A DNA stretch of 64,000 bases from CALARM01 sp964431735 (GCA_964431735.1 CAYSLJ010000014.1:1-64000), one strand, 5' to 3'; shown: positions 44,746 through 56,166, counted from the first letter of the stretch. A program made the numbers and translations. Notes: generated from the sequence alone by a model not told the origin.

Positions 44746-46833
44746 TTGTCTAAAAAAGGGACCAGGCCGGAAATGGCACTTGAAAAAATAAGGAATATAG
44801 GTTTTGCTGCTCATATTGATGCAGGTAAAACTACCACTACAGAGAGAGTACTTTTTTATACAGGGAAAGTTCATCGTATCGGTGAAGTAGATGACGGTAC
44901 TACTACTACGGATTTTTTGCCTCAGGAAAGAGAAAGAGGTATAACTATCGCTTCTGCAGTAGTATCCTGTGAATGGAAAGACTTTTTGATTAATATAATT
45001 GATACTCCGGGCCATGTTGATTTTACCGTAGAGGTAGAAAGAAGCCTTCGCGTTCTGGACGGATTGATTGTAATATTCTGTGCTGTCGGTGGTGTGCAGC
45101 CTCAGTCTGAAACCGTATGGCGTCAGGCTGACAGATATAATATCCCCCGTATAGCTTATATTAACAAAATGGATCGTACAGGAGCAGATTTTTATGCTGT
45201 ACTGGAAAAGATGAAAAACCGTTTTGGAGATAAAGTTGTTCCATTACAACTGCCAATAGGATTTGAACAGAGTTTCAATGGGATAGTAGATCTTATCAAT
45301 CTCAGGGCTTATACCTATATAGATGAACTGGGAGCAGAATTTACTGAAATTCCGGTTCCTGAAGATATGCAGCAAAAAGCAAATACTATGAGAGAAAAAT
45401 TAATAGAAGCTGCTGCTGAAGGCAATGATGAACTCCTGACGAAATACATCAATGAAGAGGAAATCTCTTCAGAAGAACTTGCAGGAGCCATAAGGAAAGG
45501 AACTATTAAAAATAATCTGATTCCTGTTTTTTGCGGTACTTCTTTAAAAAATAAAGGTGTCCAGTTCTTATTAAATGCAATTGCAGATTATCTTCCATCT
45601 CCTCTTGAGGTGCCTGATGTTTCAGGAGTCAATCCGAAAAATAATCAGGTTGTCAGTCGAAAACCAGTTGCAACAGAACCTTTAGTGGCTCTGGCATACA
45701 AAATTGTATCAGACCCCTTTGTAGACAGGTTGACCTTTATCAGGGTTTATTCCGGTATTTTAGAAACAGGAAAATATGTCTATAATATGAACAGGGATTG
45801 TAAGGAGAGAGTTAACAGACTGCTGAGATTGCAGGCAGACAGCCGTGAAGAAATTCAATCTGTCGGCCCCGGTGACCTGGCTGCAGTTGTTGGTTTCAGA
45901 AAGACCTCTACAGGGGATACACTCTGTGATATGAACAACAGAATTATCCTTGATTCTATACAATTCCCCGAACCGGTTATATATGTGGCTATAGAACCGA
46001 AAACCACTCAGGACGAGGAAAAACTCGCCCAGACCCTTAGAAAAATCTCCGAAGAGGATCCATCTTTTAAGATTAAAACTGATGACGAAACAGGTCAGAC
46101 AATTATATCAGGTATGGGTGAACTTCATCTTGAGATTATTGTAGACAGGCTTTTAAGGGAATTTAAAGTAGAAGCCAATGTAGGTAAACCTCAGGTCTCC
46201 TATAAAGTTGCCATTACTACTGAATTTGAGGCTGAAGGTGTATACAGCCAGCAAACTGGCGGCAAAAGTCAGTATGGCCGTGTGGTAATTAAATTCTCAC
46301 CTCTTAAGAGAGGCGAAGGTTTTAAGTTTGAAAATTTTGTTTCCCCTGAAATAATTCCGAAGGAATATATTCCTTATATAGAAAAGGGTTTGAAACTTTC
46401 TATGGATGCAGGTATATGGGGATTTCCTGTTATAGACATAAAATGTTCTCTCGTAGATGGTACATATCGCACAGGAGAGTCAACAGAGATTGCCTATCAG
46501 GCAGCGGCTTCTATAGCCATGCAGGATGGCCTTCTTAAAGCAAATCCTGTTCTTATGGAACCTGCCATGAGGGTTGAGATTGTAGCAGGAGAAGAACATA
46601 TTGGTGATATTATCGGTGATCTGGGGAGCAGAAGAGGCAAGGTTGAAAAAATAGAACAGCTTTCAGGAGATGCTAAAGCGGTAGAGGCAATGGTTCCTCT
46701 TTCTGAAATGTTTGGATATGCAACAGCACTTCGTTCCAAAACTCAGGGTAGAGGAACATATACAATGGAATTTCATCATTATGATGAAGTGCCATATGAA
46801 ATTTCCAGTAAGATTATATCAATAGGTTATTAA
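44746..46833 (+). CDS. fusA: Elongation factor G
   Basis: A 695-residue translocation GTPase. G1 [13 protein letters not shown]2 ERERGITI, G3 DTPGHVDF and G4 NKMDR are intact, followed by EF-G domains II to V (for example GMGELHLEI and [12 protein letters not shown]). Segment [18 protein letters not shown] differs from the common TVTDWMEQE form, which may point to a divergent EF-G subclass. TTG start, AAAGGA site 10 bases upstream; an internal ATG nine codons later is less well served. Confidence 0.96.
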   Translation: MSKKGTRPEMALEKIRNIGFAAHIDAGKTTTTERVLFYTGKVHRIGEVDDGTTTTDFLPQERERGITIASAVVSCEWKDFLINIIDTPGHVDFTVEVERSLRVLDGLIVIFCAVGGVQPQSETVWRQADRYNIPRIAYINKMDRTGADFYAVLEKMKNRFGDKVVPLQLPIGFEQSFNGIVDLINLRAYTYIDELGAEFTEIPVPEDMQQKANTMREKLIEAAAEGNDELLTKYINEEEISSEELAGAIRKGTIKNNLIPVFCGTSLKNKGVQFLLNAIADYLPSPLEVPDVSGVNPKNNQVVSRKPVATEPLVALAYKIVSDPFVDRLTFIRVYSGILETGKYVYNMNRDCKERVNRLLRLQADSREEIQSVGPGDLAAVVGFRKTSTGDTLCDMNNRIILDSIQFPEPVIYVAIEPKTTQDEEKLAQTLRKISEEDPSFKIKTDDETGQTIISGMGELHLEIIVDRLLREFKVEANVGKPQVSYKVAITTEFEAEGVYSQQTGGKSQYGRVVIKFSPLKRGEGFKFENFVSPEIIPKEYIPYIEKGLKLSMDAGIWGFPVIDIKCSLVDGTYRTGESTEIAYQAAASIAMQDGLLKANPVLMEPAMRVEIVAGEEHIGDIIGDLGSRRGKVEKIEQLSGDAKAVEAMVPLSEMFGYATALRSKTQGRGTYTMEFHHYDEVPYEISSKIISIGY

Positions 46834-46853
46834 CGAGAGGAGAGGAAAAATAG

Positions 46854-48059
46854 ATGGCAAAGGAAAAATTTGAGAGGACGAAACCTCATGTAAATGTAGG
46901 AACAATAGGACATGTAGATCACGGCAAAACCACTCTTACAGCAGCAATATCAAAGGTATTATCTACAGAAGGGAAAGCAAAATCTCTGAATGTAGATGAA
47001 ATCGATATGGCTCCCGAAGAAAAAGAAAGAGGCATAACGATAGCCATATTCCATGCAGAATATGAGAGTGACAAACGCCATTACGCCCATGTAGACTGTC
47101 CCGGTCATGCAGATTATATTAAAAACATGATAACAGGAGCAGCACAGATGGACGGAGCAGTCCTTGTAGTAAGCGCAGCAGACGGCCCTATGCCTCAGAC
47201 AAGAGAGCATATATTGCTTGCCCGTCAGGTAGAAGTGCCTTATATAGTGGTATATTTAAACAAAGTAGATATGGTAGACGATCCTGAAATCATAGAACTA
47301 GTGGAACTTGAAGTAAGAGATTTACTTTCATCGTATCAATTCCCCGGAGACGATATACCTGTAATAAAAGGTTCTGCTCTGAAGGTTATGGAAAGCGGAC
47401 AGGTAGGCCGTGATGAAGAATGGTCAAAATCCATATGGGAATTAATCGAGGCTCTTGACAGTTATATACCGGATCCAAAACGTGATGTAGACAAACCGTT
47501 CCTGATGCCTGTAGAAGATGTATTTACCATAACAGGTAGAGGCACTGTGGCTACAGGTCGTGTGGAACGCGGAAAAGTGAAAGTCGGAGAAGAAATAGCC
47601 ATAGTAGGATTTTCCGATGAAGTAAGAAAAACTGTAGTAACAGGCGTAGAAATGTTCCGTAAAACCCTTGATGAAGGAATAGCGGGAGACAATGTAGGAA
47701 TTCTGTTACGCGGTGTAGGAAGAGAAGATATAGAAAGAGGCCAGGTGCTGGCAAAATTAAATTCCATAAAACCTCACAGAAAATTCGAGGCAGAGGTTTA
47801 TATATTATCAAAAGAAGAAGGTGGACGTCACACACCGTTCTTCAAGGGATATCGTCCACAGTTCTATCTGAGAACAACTGATGTTACAGGTTCTGTAACA
47901 TTACCGGAGAATGTGGAAATGGTAATGCCAGGTGACAATATAAGAATGGCAGTAGAGTTAATAACTCCTGTTGCAATCGAGCAGGGTTCAAGATTTGCCA
48001 TAAGAGAAGGCGGTCGAACCGTAGGAGCCGGAGTTGTTACAAAGGTACTGGAAGGTTAG
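46854..48059 (+). CDS. tuf: Elongation factor Tu
   Basis: A 401-residue GTPase that delivers aminoacyl-t[25 protein letters not shown] and the domain II and III signatures ([26 protein letters not shown]) are present. Switch I keeps the Mg-binding T62 in RGITI, but the next residues are AIFHAEYE where nearly all EF-Tu have NTAHVEYE or similar. Good AGAGGAG site. Followed 10 bases later by rpsJ, so it links the str and S10 groups. Confidence 0.98.
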   Translation: MAKEKFERTKPHVNVGTIGHVDHGKTTLTAAISKVLSTEGKAKSLNVDEIDMAPEEKERGITIAIFHAEYESDKRHYAHVDCPGHADYIKNMITGAAQMDGAVLVVSAADGPMPQTREHILLARQVEVPYIVVYLNKVDMVDDPEIIELVELEVRDLLSSYQFPGDDIPVIKGSALKVMESGQVGRDEEWSKSIWELIEALDSYIPDPKRDVDKPFLMPVEDVFTITGRGTVATGRVERGKVKVGEEIAIVGFSDEVRKTVVTGVEMFRKTLDEGIAGDNVGILLRGVGREDIERGQVLAKLNSIKPHRKFEAEVYILSKEEGGRHTPFFKGYRPQFYLRTTDVTGSVTLPENVEMVMPGDNIRMAVELITPVAIEQGSRFAIREGGRTVGAGVVTKVLEG

Positions 48060-48069
48060 GGGTGAAATA

Positions 48070-48378
48070 ATGGCTACTCAGAAAATAAGAATCAGACTTA
48101 AGGCTTATGATCACAAGATACTGGATCAGTTCGCAAGTCGTATAGTTCGCACGGCAAAGACAACAGGTGCTGACGTATCAGGACCGATACCTTTGCCTAC
48201 CAACAAGGAAATATACTGTGTATTACGTTCTCCCCATGTTGATAAAAAATCTCGAGAACATTTCGAAATGAGAACTCATAAGAGGGTTGTTGATATATTG
48301 AAGCCCACTTCAAAAACAGTGGATGCCTTTATGAGATTGGAAATCCCTGCTGGCGTTTACATTGAGATGAAATTATAA
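48070..48378 (+). CDS. rpsJ: Ribosomal protein S10
   Basis: A 102-residue 30S protein (also NusE in antitermination). The ATG at 48070 gives the standard [15 protein letters not shown] start and follows GGGGTGA; the longer open frame into tuf is not used. Conserved VSGPIPLPT and the [12 protein letters not shown] segment are seen. Confidence 0.98.
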   Translation: MATQKIRIRLKAYDHKILDQFASRIVRTAKTTGADVSGPIPLPTNKEIYCVLRSPHVDKKSREHFEMRTHKRVVDILKPTSKTVDAFMRLEIPAGVYIEMKL

Positions 48379-48390
48379 GGGGTGTTTATA

Positions 48391-49014
48391 ATGAAAGGTC
48401 TTATAGGGAAGAAAATTGGGATGAGCCAGATATTTGACGAAAAAGGCAGAGCCATCCCTGTTACGGTGATAGAAGCAGGTCCCTGCACTGTTACACAGTT
48501 AAAGACAATGAAAAAAGACGGATACAATGCTTTACAGTTAGGTATGATAGAGGTTGATGAAAAGAAACTTAACAGACCTATGAAAGGGCATTTCAAGAAA
48601 AAAGAAGTTGCTCCGAAAAAAATACTTAGAGAACTTCATTTTGACAATATGGATGAATATAAGTTAGGACAGGCTCTTACAGTTGAACTATTTGAGCCGG
48701 GCGAGAAGGTTGATATTGTAGGAACGTCCAAAGGTAAGGGTTTTGCCGGTGCCATGAAAAGATGGAATTTTAACGGCGGCCCTGTAAGCCATGGTTCAAT
48801 GTTCAAGAGAAAACCGGCATCAGGCGGTTGTACTGATTTTGCAAGAACTATGATTGGTAAAAGAGGTCCGGGAAGAATGGGTGGAGATAGAGTTACTGTT
48901 CAGGGTTTGAAGGTTCTTAAAATATATCCTGACAGACATTTACTCCTTGTAAAAGGTGCTGTCCCCGGGGCAGATAATGGTTATTTATTGATTAAAAATA
49001 GTGTTAAGAAATAG
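48391..49014 (+). CDS. rplC: Ribosomal protein L3
   Basis: A 207-residue 50S protein near the peptidyl transferase centre. Starts MKGLIGKKIGMSQIF at the ATG at 48391 with AAGGGG upstream. The central loop region KGFAGAMKRWNFNGGPVSHG is conserved and carries the Gln/Trp finger. Confidence 0.97.
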   Translation: MKGLIGKKIGMSQIFDEKGRAIPVTVIEAGPCTVTQLKTMKKDGYNALQLGMIEVDEKKLNRPMKGHFKKKEVAPKKILRELHFDNMDEYKLGQALTVELFEPGEKVDIVGTSKGKGFAGAMKRWNFNGGPVSHGSMFKRKPASGGCTDFARTMIGKRGPGRMGGDRVTVQGLKVLKIYPDRHLLLVKGAVPGADNGYLLIKNSVKK

Positions 49015-49037
49015 GTATTGAGAGGAGGCAAATAGGT

Positions 49038-49661
49038 ATGCCTAATGTTTCAGTCTTCAGTAAAGAAGGACAGGAAATTGAAAAAATAGATCTATCTGAC
49101 GGTATATTCGGAGTAGAGGTAAACACTCATGTGATGCATATGTCACTGAAAAGACAGATGGCAAATGCCCGCAGGGGATGTGCATCTACCAAGACCAGAG
49201 GAGAGGTCAGGGGTGGAGGTAAAAAACCCTGGAGGCAGAAAGGTACCGGTCGGGCCCGTCACGGCAGCAGACGTTCTCCCGTATGGAAAGGCGGAGGAAT
49301 CACATTTGGTCCAAAACCAAGAGATTATTCTTTTTCTCTGCCGAAAAAAGTAAGACGTCTTGCGCTGAAATCAGCTCTTACGATTAAATTTAATGAAGGT
49401 AAATGTAAAATAGTAGATTCCATTTCTATGGATGTTCCTAAAACAAAACATATGGTTGAGTTTCTGGATAAACTTGAACTGGAAAATACTACTCTCATAG
49501 TTATTGCCGAAAGAGATGAAAATGTTGAGAAATCAGCAAGAAATTTACCTTATGCCAAAGTTATACTGGCATCAAATTTGAATCTTCATGATATATTCAA
49601 ATATGATAGCCTGCTTTTAACCAGAGGAGCTGTTAAAGCTATTGAGGAGGTCCTTTTATGA
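49038..49661 (+). CDS. rplD: Ribosomal protein L4
   Basis: A 207-residue 50S protein that lines the exit tunnel. Conserved loop [20 protein letters not shown] is present. AGAGGAGG site. Its last codon overlaps the start of rplW by 4 bases. In E. coli L4 represses this operon through the S10 leader; no equivalent leader is seen here. Confidence 0.97.
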   Translation: MPNVSVFSKEGQEIEKIDLSDGIFGVEVNTHVMHMSLKRQMANARRGCASTKTRGEVRGGGKKPWRQKGTGRARHGSRRSPVWKGGGITFGPKPRDYSFSLPKKVRRLALKSALTIKFNEGKCKIVDSISMDVPKTKHMVEFLDKLELENTTLIVIAERDENVEKSARNLPYAKVILASNLNLHDIFKYDSLLLTRGAVKAIEEVLL

Positions 49662-49960
49662 TACTTGAAGCCAGAGATATAATTAAGAGACCACTGGTAA
49701 CTGAAAAGAGTGTAGATGGTGCTTCCATGCACAAATATACCTTTGAGGTTGACCCAAGGGTTAATAAAATACAGATAAGAAAAGCTATAGAAGAAATTTT
49801 CAACGTTAAAGTTGTAAAGGTCAATACTGTAAATGTTAAAGGTAAAAAAAGAGGCTTTGGTAAAGTTCAGGGAAAAATGTCTGACTGGAAAAAAGCTATT
49901 GTTACTTTACGGGATACTGATAAGATAGAACTTGATGGTATTGACTATTTTGAGATGTAA
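49658..49960 (+). CDS. rplW: Ribosomal protein L23
   Basis: A 100-residue protein at the tunnel exit, docking site for trigger factor and SRP. Start overlaps rplD (ATGA); GGAGG lies 7 bases upstream. Shows RPLVTEKS near the start and the [18 protein letters not shown]-terminal segment. Confidence 0.97.
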   Translation: MILEARDIIKRPLVTEKSVDGASMHKYTFEVDPRVNKIQIRKAIEEIFNVKVVKVNTVNVKGKKRGFGKVQGKMSDWKKAIVTLRDTDKIELDGIDYFEM

Positions 49961-49988
49961 TGTCTCATGACCTAAGGAGGAGATAAAA

Positions 49989-50816
49989 GTGAGTATAAAG
50001 ACATTTAACCCTACCTCACCTGGACGGCGTTTCATGACTGTTTCTGGCTTTGATGATATAACCAGAAAGAAATCGGAAAAACGTCTTACAACAGTAAAAC
50101 ACAGTAAAGCAGGACGTAACTCTGCCGGTAGAGTCACTGTAAGGCACAGGGGCGGAGGACATAAAATTAAATATCGTATTATAGACTGGAAAAGGGATAA
50201 AGATGGAATACCGGGAAAAGTAAAATCCATTGAATATGATCCCAACAGGACTGCAAGAATTGCGCTTATTGCCTATGCAGACGGAGAAAAGAGATATATT
50301 ATCTGTCCCGTAGGTTTACAGGTCGGAGATACTGTTATGTCCGGTCCCAAAAGTGAGATTAAACCCGGTAACTGTCTTGCTCTTAAGGATATACCCGTAG
50401 GTAGTATGATTTACAGTGTTGAATTAAAAGCAGGCAAAGGTGCACAGCTTGTCAGAAGTGCCGGTGCAAGCGCACAGGTAATGGCAAAAGATGACAGATA
50501 TGCCCATGTGAGATTACCTTCAGGCGAAGTTCGTCTTGTAGAGGTAGTATGCAAAGCAACTATAGGTCAGGTAGGCAATATTGAACATGAAACCATATCT
50601 ATAGGTAAAGCCGGCAGAAACAGATGGAAACGTAAGAGACCTACTGTAAGAGGTGTTGTTATGAATCCAGTCGATCATCCACATGGCGGAGGAGAAGCAA
50701 GATCTACCCCCGGAAGACCTGTATCTACACCATGGGGTAAACCTGCTCTCGGATATAAAACAAGGAAGAAGAGAAAAGATAACAGTAAGATTGTTACAAG
50801 AAGAAGAAGAAAGTAA
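49989..50816 (+). CDS. rplB: Ribosomal protein L2
   Basis: A 275-residue core 50S protein. Conserved [18 protein letters not shown] with the functional His is present, as is the basic [18 protein letters not shown] segment. GTG start with AAGGAGGAG. Followed by a 155-base spacer full of heptamer repeats before rpsS. Confidence 0.98.
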   Translation: MSIKTFNPTSPGRRFMTVSGFDDITRKKSEKRLTTVKHSKAGRNSAGRVTVRHRGGGHKIKYRIIDWKRDKDGIPGKVKSIEYDPNRTARIALIAYADGEKRYIICPVGLQVGDTVMSGPKSEIKPGNCLALKDIPVGSMIYSVELKAGKGAQLVRSAGASAQVMAKDDRYAHVRLPSGEVRLVEVVCKATIGQVGNIEHETISIGKAGRNRWKRKRPTVRGVVMNPVDHPHGGGEARSTPGRPVSTPWGKPALGYKTRKKRKDNSKIVTRRRRK

Positions 50817-50819
50817 ATC

Positions 50820-50930
50820 AGTGAAAAGTTAAAAGTGAGTGGTGAAACAGTTAACAGTAATAATTAGTAATTAATAGTATTATATCTGATAACTGATAGC
50901 TGATAGCTGATAGCTGATAGCTGAACTGAT
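50820..50930 (+). repeat. Heptamer tracts inside the S10 operon
   Basis: AGTGAAA, AGTTAAA, AGTGAGT and GGTGAAA units (50820-50848) pass through AATTAGT/AATTAAT-like units into at least four TAGCTGA units (50884-50930). The 7-base phase is kept through most of the spacer between rplB and rpsS. A TTAACA followed 18 bases later by TAGTAT could be an internal promoter, weakly. Confidence 0.7.
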
Positions 50931-50971
50931 AAAGGAGGTGAAAACCCTGCTTCTTAAAGGCAGGTAATCAC
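50931..50971 (+). promoter_or_regulatory. Distant SD plus hairpin before rpsS
   Basis: AAAGGAGGTGA (50931-50941) ends 30 bases before the GTG. CCTGC (50946-50950) pairs with GCAGG (50960-50964) around 9 bases. Folded, 11 unpaired bases separate SD and start. Confidence 0.6.
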
Positions 50972-51256
50972 GTGTCACGATCTACAAAAAAAGGACCTTA
51001 TGTTCATCCTAAATTGATGAAAAAAATTGAAGAGATGAATGCAAAGGGAGTAAAAAAAGTTGTTAAAGTATGGTCACGATCATCTACAATAATTCCAAAG
51101 ATGCTCGGTCATACGATAGCAGTTCACAATGGAAAAAAGCATATTCCAATATATATAACTGAAAATATGGTGGGACACAAGCTGGGAGAATTTGCTTATA
51201 CAAGATATTTCAGGGGCCATGGTCATCATACTGAACGATCAACATCTCTTAAATAA
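50972..51256 (+). CDS. rpsS: Ribosomal protein S19
   Basis: A 94-residue 30S head protein starting (M)[39 protein letters not shown] and LGEFAYTR are conserved. GTG start with no near ribosome-binding site; see the displaced SD at 50931. Confidence 0.98.
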   Translation: MSRSTKKGPYVHPKLMKKIEEMNAKGVKKVVKVWSRSSTIIPKMLGHTIAVHNGKKHIPIYITENMVGHKLGEFAYTRYFRGHGHHTERSTSLK

Positions 51257-51285
51257 ACTTATTCTCCAGGACTAAGGAGGAAATT

Positions 51286-51624
51286 ATGGAAGCTAGAACT
51301 AGAGCAAAATATGTGAGGACAGCACCTCGTAAAATGAGACTTATAGGTGATATGATAAGAGGAAAAAAGGTAGAAGATGCTACAAATCTTCTCCGTTTTA
51401 CTCCTAAAAGAGCTGCCAGGCTGGTAGAAAAAGTCCTTAAAACTGCTGTAGCAAATGCAGAAAACAGCGATATGGATACAGAGAATCTCTTTGTATCTAC
51501 AGTCTATGTTGATCAGGGACCTACGTTGAAAAGATGGCGTGCAAGAGCAATGGGAAGAGCAGTCATGATAAGAAGAAAAACCAGCCATATAACTATCGTA
51601 CTCAAGGAAAGAGAGGAGGAATAA
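51286..51624 (+). CDS. rplV: Ribosomal protein L22
   Basis: A 112-residue 50S protein with a hairpin reaching into the exit tunnel. RTAPRKMRLIGDMIRGK and the beta-hairpin WRARAMGRAVMIRRKTSHI are seen. AAGGAGG precedes the ATG by 6 bases. Confidence 0.97.
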   Translation: MEARTRAKYVRTAPRKMRLIGDMIRGKKVEDATNLLRFTPKRAARLVEKVLKTAVANAENSDMDTENLFVSTVYVDQGPTLKRWRARAMGRAVMIRRKTSHITIVLKEREEE

Positions 51625-51627
51625 ATA

Positions 51628-52368
51628 ATGGGGCAGAAAGTCAGTCCTATTGGTTTACGTCTTGGTATAATTAGAGATTGGGACAGCAGGTGGTTTGCAG
51701 AAAAAGATTATGCAGAACTGCTCCATGAAGATATTAAGATAAGAAAATTTATCTACAAGTCCATGGGAAACGCCGCTATTGCTAAAGTAGAAATTGAAAG
51801 ACGGGCACAGAATGCAAAAGTGATCATACATACTGCAAAACCCGGTATAGTAATAGGCCGTCGTGGCGCAGGCGTGGAAAGTCTCAGAAAAAATCTGGAA
51901 AAACTCGTAAACAGACCTGTTCAGATAAATGTACAGGAAATAAAAACACCTGATCTGGAAGCCAAGCTGGTCGGAGAAAGTATTGTCGAACAGATTGAAA
52001 AAAGAATTTCCTTTAGAAGAGCTATGAAACAGGCAGTATACAGATGTATGAAAGCCGGAGCAAAAGGAATAAAGGTGGAATGCAGCGGACGTCTGGCAGG
52101 AGCCGAAATTGCCCGCAGTGAAAGATTATTTGAAGGAAGAGTACCTCTTCATACATTAAGGGCAGATATAGATTATGCTATTGTTGAAGCTTATACTACC
52201 TATGGTAGAATAGGTGTTAAAGTATGGATTAACAGAGGGGAAATACTCGGTCATAATGAGGTAAGAAAAGAGATAGCAGAAAAGAAACAGGCTGTGGCAG
52301 AGCAACATGCTGTAAAGCCGGTTGAAGAACCGTCTCGTGTGGCAGTAGCAGAAGGAGGTGAAGCCTGA
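51628..52368 (+). CDS. rpsC: Ribosomal protein S3
   Basis: A 246-residue protein at the mRNA entry channel. [14 protein letters not shown] start, KH domain motif [12 protein letters not shown] and the C-terminal [15 protein letters not shown] are present. Longer than the E. coli protein by a Glu/Ala/Val tail. Its stop lies between the SD and the start of rplP. Confidence 0.97.
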   Translation: MGQKVSPIGLRLGIIRDWDSRWFAEKDYAELLHEDIKIRKFIYKSMGNAAIAKVEIERRAQNAKVIIHTAKPGIVIGRRGAGVESLRKNLEKLVNRPVQINVQEIKTPDLEAKLVGESIVEQIEKRISFRRAMKQAVYRCMKAGAKGIKVECSGRLAGAEIARSERLFEGRVPLHTLRADIDYAIVEAYTTYGRIGVKVWINRGEILGHNEVRKEIAEKKQAVAEQHAVKPVEEPSRVAVAEGGEA

Positions 52369-52400
52369 GTCTCTGAAAGGAGAATCAGGTAGCAGTAATT
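52354..52400 (+). promoter_or_regulatory. Distant SD plus hairpin before rplP
   Basis: GGAGGTGA (52354-52361) lies in the rpsC end, 39 bases before the ATG. CCTGA (52364-52368) pairs with TCAGG (52385-52389), extended by one G-U pair. Folded, about 13 bases remain. A second AAAGGAG (52377-52383) lies in the loop, 17 bases from the ATG. Confidence 0.55.
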
Positions 52401-52811
52401 ATGTTAATGCCTAAAAGAGTAAAATACAGAAAAGTTCAGAGAGGCAGAATGAAAGGCAAAGCCTACAGAGGCAGTGACATACAATTCGGGGATTACGGAT
52501 TGCAGGCTATGGAACCGTGCTGGGTAACAGACCGTCAGATAGAAGCAGCCCGTATTGCTATGACAAGACACATAAAAAGAGGCGGTAAAGTCTGGATAAG
52601 AATTTTCCCTGATAAGTCTGTTACGAAGAAACCTGCAGAAACTCGTATGGGAAGTGGTAAAGGCTCCCCGGAATACTGGGTATCTGTAGTAAAACCGGGA
52701 AGGATACTCTTTGAACTGGCAGGAGTCAATGAAGAACTTGCCAGAGAGGCTATGAGACTGGCTGCATTCAAGTTGCCGCTCAAAACCAGATTTTTAGCAA
52801 GAGAACAATAG
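52401..52811 (+). CDS. rplP: Ribosomal protein L16
   Basis: A 136-residue 50S protein near the A site. [19 protein letters not shown] start and the [20 protein letters not shown] segment are conserved. The best SD is displaced by a hairpin (see 52354-52400). Confidence 0.97.
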   Translation: MLMPKRVKYRKVQRGRMKGKAYRGSDIQFGDYGLQAMEPCWVTDRQIEAARIAMTRHIKRGGKVWIRIFPDKSVTKKPAETRMGSGKGSPEYWVSVVKPGRILFELAGVNEELAREAMRLAAFKLPLKTRFLAREQ

Positions 52812-52824
52812 GGTGGTGTATGTT

Positions 52825-53055
52825 ATGAAAAGAAAACAGTTAATTGAAAAATTAAGAGAATCTCATAACCTGGAACTTGAACAGAAACTAAAAGAACACA
52901 AGGAAGAATTATTCAGTTTGAAATTTCAAGTTGCTACAGGACATTTAGAAGATACAAGCAGAATCAAGGCAATCAAAAGGAATATAGCAAGAATTAAAAC
53001 AATTCTTCATTCCAGAGATATGCATCTTGAAGAGGTTCCTGCAAGTGCAAGTTAG
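52825..53055 (+). CDS. rpmC: Ribosomal protein L29
   Basis: A 76-residue two-helix protein at the tunnel exit ([17 protein letters not shown] [20 protein letters not shown]). The ATG at 52825 is preferred to the GTG four codons upstream because GGTGGTG serves it. The C-terminus is about 10 residues longer than usual. Confidence 0.95.
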   Translation: MKRKQLIEKLRESHNLELEQKLKEHKEELFSLKFQVATGHLEDTSRIKAIKRNIARIKTILHSRDMHLEEVPASAS

Positions 53056-53070
53056 TAGAGGAGGTTTGGT

Positions 53071-53325
53071 ATGAGTCAGGGTAGACGAAAGATACGACTT
53101 GGTAAGGTCGTAAGCAATAAAATGGATAAATCTGTTGTAGTAGTTTATGAATCTTTGATTGCCCATCCTATATATAAAAAGAGGATTAAGAGAAGTAAAA
53201 AATTTACAGCCCATGACGAGCAAAATCAATGTAATATTGGTGATATAGTCAGGATAGAAGAAACCCGCCCTTTAAGTAAGACAAAATGCTGGAGGGTTGT
53301 TGAAGTAGTGGAAAAGGTGAAATAA
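53071..53325 (+). CDS. rpsQ: Ribosomal protein S17
   Basis: An 84-residue 16S rRNA-binding protein. [18 protein letters not shown] and [20 protein letters not shown] are typical. AGAGGAGG precedes the ATG by 6 bases. Confidence 0.97.
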   Translation: MSQGRRKIRLGKVVSNKMDKSVVVVYESLIAHPIYKKRIKRSKKFTAHDEQNQCNIGDIVRIEETRPLSKTKCWRVVEVVEKVK

Positions 53326-53350
53326 TTGTGTATTCTGGAGGGGTATTTTT

Positions 53351-53719
53351 ATGATACAACAAATGACTAGATTGAATGTGGCTGATAATTCAGGTGCCCG
53401 TGTTATAATGTGTATTGGAATTCCGAAGAATTCGCTCCATCGTTATGCAGGTGTGGGAGATGTCATTACTGCTTCCGTAAAAGAAGCTATCCCGGGAGCG
53501 CCTGTAAAGAAAAAAGATGTAGTAAAAGCTGTTATAGTCCGGACAAAAAAGAAGTATCGCCGTGAAGATGGGTCATATATAAGATTTGATGATAATGCAG
53601 CAGTACTTGTAGATCATCAGATGAATCCTAAAGGAACCAGAATTTTCGGGCCTGTTGCAAGAGAATTAAGAGCAAAAGACTTTATGAAAATAGTGTCTCT
53701 GGCTCCGGAAGTTCTTTAG
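53351..53719 (+). CDS. rplN: Ribosomal protein L14
   Basis: A 122-residue 50S protein of standard length, [17 protein letters not shown] at the start and [14 protein letters not shown] near the end. GGAGGGG site. Confidence 0.98.
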   Translation: MIQQMTRLNVADNSGARVIMCIGIPKNSLHRYAGVGDVITASVKEAIPGAPVKKKDVVKAVIVRTKKKYRREDGSYIRFDDNAAVLVDHQMNPKGTRIFGPVARELRAKDFMKIVSLAPEVL

Positions 53720-53749
53720 AAGTTCTGAAACGGAAAGAGGGTAATATCT

Positions 53750-53986
53750 TTGAAACAAAATGTAAAAAAAGGCGACATGGTTATTGTTATAGCAGGTGAC
53801 GATAAAGGGAAAAAAGGAAAAGTTCTTAAAGTTTTTCCTAAAAAGCAGAGAGCAATTGTAGAGGGTCTTAATATAGTGAAGAAACATGTTAAAGCCCGTC
53901 CTCCTAAAGTACCCCAGGGTGGTATAATAGAGGAATCTGCACCCATTCATATGTCCAATCTTAAGCTTGCTAAATCTGAAGGATAA
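53750..53986 (+). CDS. rplX: Ribosomal protein L24
   Basis: A 78-residue assembly-initiator protein with the KOW motif [20 protein letters not shown] and [15 protein letters not shown]. It is about 20 residues shorter than many L24, ending soon after the MSNLKLA segment. TTG start with AAAGAGGG upstream. Confidence 0.95.
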   Translation: MKQNVKKGDMVIVIAGDDKGKKGKVLKVFPKKQRAIVEGLNIVKKHVKARPPKVPQGGIIEESAPIHMSNLKLAKSEG

Positions 53987-53998
53987 GGAGGTGTCCTG

Positions 53999-54541
53999 GT
54001 GACCAGAATAAAAGAGAAATATTTAAAAGAAATAGTGCCGTCTCTTATGAAAACCTTTTCTTATTCTAATATTATGCAGGTTCCAAAACTTCATAAAGTA
54101 GTTTTAAATATGGGTGTCGGCGAAGCAATTCAGACTCCTAAATTACTGGATGCAGCAGTGCAGGAACTCGGTCTTATTGCAGCACAGCGTCCTGTAGTCT
54201 GTAAGGCAACAAAATCTGTATCTGCTTTTAAATTGAGAGAAGGTATGTCTATAGGATGTAAGGTTACTCTGAGAGGAGAGCGTATGGAAGCTTTTCTTGA
54301 AAAGTTAATTCATATCGCTTTACCCCGTATCAGAGATTTTCGCGGTGTTTCTTCGAAATCTTTTGACGGACGCGGAAATTATTCCCTGGGAATAAAGGAT
54401 CATTTGATTTTCCCTGAATTAGAATATGATAAAGTCGAAAAATCCAGAGGACTGGATATTACGATTGTTACAACTGCTAAAACCGATGAAGAAGGCAGGG
54501 AATTTATGAGACTTTTAGGGATCCCGATGAGGGAAAATTAA
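53999..54541 (+). CDS. rplE: Ribosomal protein L5
   Basis: A 180-residue protein that binds 5S r[26 protein letters not shown] and [20 protein letters not shown] are conserved. GTG start with AAGGAGGTG 7 bases upstream. Confidence 0.98.
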   Translation: MTRIKEKYLKEIVPSLMKTFSYSNIMQVPKLHKVVLNMGVGEAIQTPKLLDAAVQELGLIAAQRPVVCKATKSVSAFKLREGMSIGCKVTLRGERMEAFLEKLIHIALPRIRDFRGVSSKSFDGRGNYSLGIKDHLIFPELEYDKVEKSRGLDITIVTTAKTDEEGREFMRLLGIPMREN

Positions 54542-54566
54542 TAGAAAAGGCAGGTGAGATAAGAGT

Positions 54567-54752
54567 TTGGCTAAGACATCGTTAATTGAAAAATGGAAAA
54601 AAACTCCTAAATATGCAGTCAGAAAATATAATCGCTGCCGTGAATGCGGAAGACCGAGAGGATATCACAGAAAATTCCATCTCTGTCGTATATGTCTCCG
54701 TCTCCTTGCTCACAAAGGATTATTGCCGGGAGTTACAAAATCAAGCTGGTAA
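54567..54752 (+). CDS. rpsZ: Ribosomal protein S14, type Z
   Basis: A 61-residue zinc-binding S14 with [20 protein letters not shown], the four-Cys pattern of the short form. TTG start, GGCAGGTGA site. A 40-base spacer follows before rpsH. Confidence 0.97.
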   Translation: MAKTSLIEKWKKTPKYAVRKYNRCRECGRPRGYHRKFHLCRICLRLLAHKGLLPGVTKSSW

Positions 54753-54791
54753 AATGTTTTTATTAAATAATTAAGGAGGTGGTAATGATTT

Positions 54792-55190
54792 ATGGCAGTA
54801 ACTGATCCTATTGCAGATATGTTGACCAGAATAAGGAATGCAAATTCAGCTATGCATCCACAGGTTGATATTCCTGCTTCAAAATTGAAATTAAAAATAG
54901 CAAAAGTGCTCAGAGAAGAAGGGTTTATAAAGGATTATTACTTTATCAGAAGTGGTCCTCAGGGCATTATAAGAATATTTTTAAAGTATGCTCCCAACGG
55001 TGATAGGGTTATATCCAAACTTTTAAGAATAAGTAAACCCGGTCTTAGAATATACAAAAAGTATAAAAATCTTCCCAGAGTTATCGGATGTATGGGATTG
55101 GCAATACTTTCTACATCTAAAGGGGTTATGACTGACAGTAAAGCTCGAAGTATGGGAGTCGGGGGAGAGATTTTATGTTATGTTTGGTAG
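54792..55190 (+). CDS. rpsH: Ribosomal protein S8
   Basis: A 132-residue 30S protein starting [18 protein letters not shown] and ending with [30 protein letters not shown] precedes the ATG. In E. coli S8 represses the spc operon; no matching leader was identified here. Confidence 0.98.
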   Translation: MAVTDPIADMLTRIRNANSAMHPQVDIPASKLKLKIAKVLREEGFIKDYYFIRSGPQGIIRIFLKYAPNGDRVISKLLRISKPGLRIYKKYKNLPRVIGCMGLAILSTSKGVMTDSKARSMGVGGEILCYVW

Positions 55191-55215
55191 ATTGTGTCGA
55201 TAAGGAGGGTGTATT

Positions 55216-55764
55216 GTGTCACGAATAGGTAAAAAGCCTGTAGAAATACCAAAAGGCGTTAAAGTTACACTTGATAAGAGTAATAATATTTTGATTGAGG
55301 GTCCCAAAGGGAAACTCTCTCACAGGATACCTGAAACCGTAAAGATTACTCTTGAGGATAAATCTCTCAATGTAAGCTGTGCTTCTGAAGATAAGAATAC
55401 AAGGGCTTTACATGGACTTACGAGAAGTCTCGTTTCCAATATGGTAGAAGGTGTTTCCACCGGATTTCAGAAAACCCTTTTATTGAAAGGTGTAGGCTAC
55501 AGAGCAAAGAAATCTGGAAATAAAATTTTACTTTCTATTGGCTATTCTCATACGGTGGAAATCAATCCTATGCCGGGAATAGAACTTGATGTAGAAGGTA
55601 CAGACAGGATGATTGTCCGCGGTATCGATAAAGTTGTAGTCGGACAGATGGCAGCAAATATGAAAAGTATCAGACCACCTGACCCCTATAAGCAAAAAGG
55701 TATTATGTATGAAGGTGAAAGATTGAAGAAGAAAATGGGAAAGGCCGGCAAAGTAGGTAAATAG
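55216..55764 (+). CDS. rplF: Ribosomal protein L6
   Basis: A 182-residue 50S protein, SRIGKKPVEIPKGVKVTL start and RPPDPYKQKGIMYEGE near the end. GTG start with AAGGAGGG 6 bases upstream. Confidence 0.98.
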   Translation: MSRIGKKPVEIPKGVKVTLDKSNNILIEGPKGKLSHRIPETVKITLEDKSLNVSCASEDKNTRALHGLTRSLVSNMVEGVSTGFQKTLLLKGVGYRAKKSGNKILLSIGYSHTVEINPMPGIELDVEGTDRMIVRGIDKVVVGQMAANMKSIRPPDPYKQKGIMYEGERLKKKMGKAGKVGK

Positions 55765-55797
55765 TTTTTGCCCGGGTTTGAGAGGAGTGAAAGTAAT

Positions 55798-56166
55798 TTG
55801 ATTACACCAGTAGCCAGAGACAAAGAGAGAGAAAAAAGGCATCTCAGAATAAGAAAAAAAGTTTTTGGAACAACCGAACGTCCCAGACTCTGTGTTTTCA
55901 GAAGTCTGAATAATATATACGCTCAGATTATAGATGATGTTAAAGGAGTTACTCTTGTAGCAGCATCTTCACTGGATAAAGATATTAAAGGACAGATAGA
56001 AGATAAGGGTAAAAAGGATGTTGCAAAACTGGTTGGAAATGTGGTTGCCAGAAAAGCTCTTGAGAAAAACATTACAAAAGTTGTCTTCGATAGAGCAGGA
56101 TATAAATATCACGGTAGAGTTAAGGATCTAGGTGACGGTGCAAGAGAACAGGGACTTGTTTTCTAG
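55798..56166 (+). CDS. rplR: Ribosomal protein L18
   Basis: A 122-residue 5S rRNA-binding protein. The TTG at 55798 is chosen because AGAGGAGTGA precedes it and the product starts as (M)[19 protein letters not shown]; an upstream in-frame TTG at 55768 has no site. [20 protein letters not shown] is typical. Confidence 0.96.
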   Translation: MITPVARDKEREKRHLRIRKKVFGTTERPRLCVFRSLNNIYAQIIDDVKGVTLVAASSLDKDIKGQIEDKGKKDVAKLVGNVVARKALEKNITKVVFDRAGYKYHGRVKDLGDGAREQGLVF

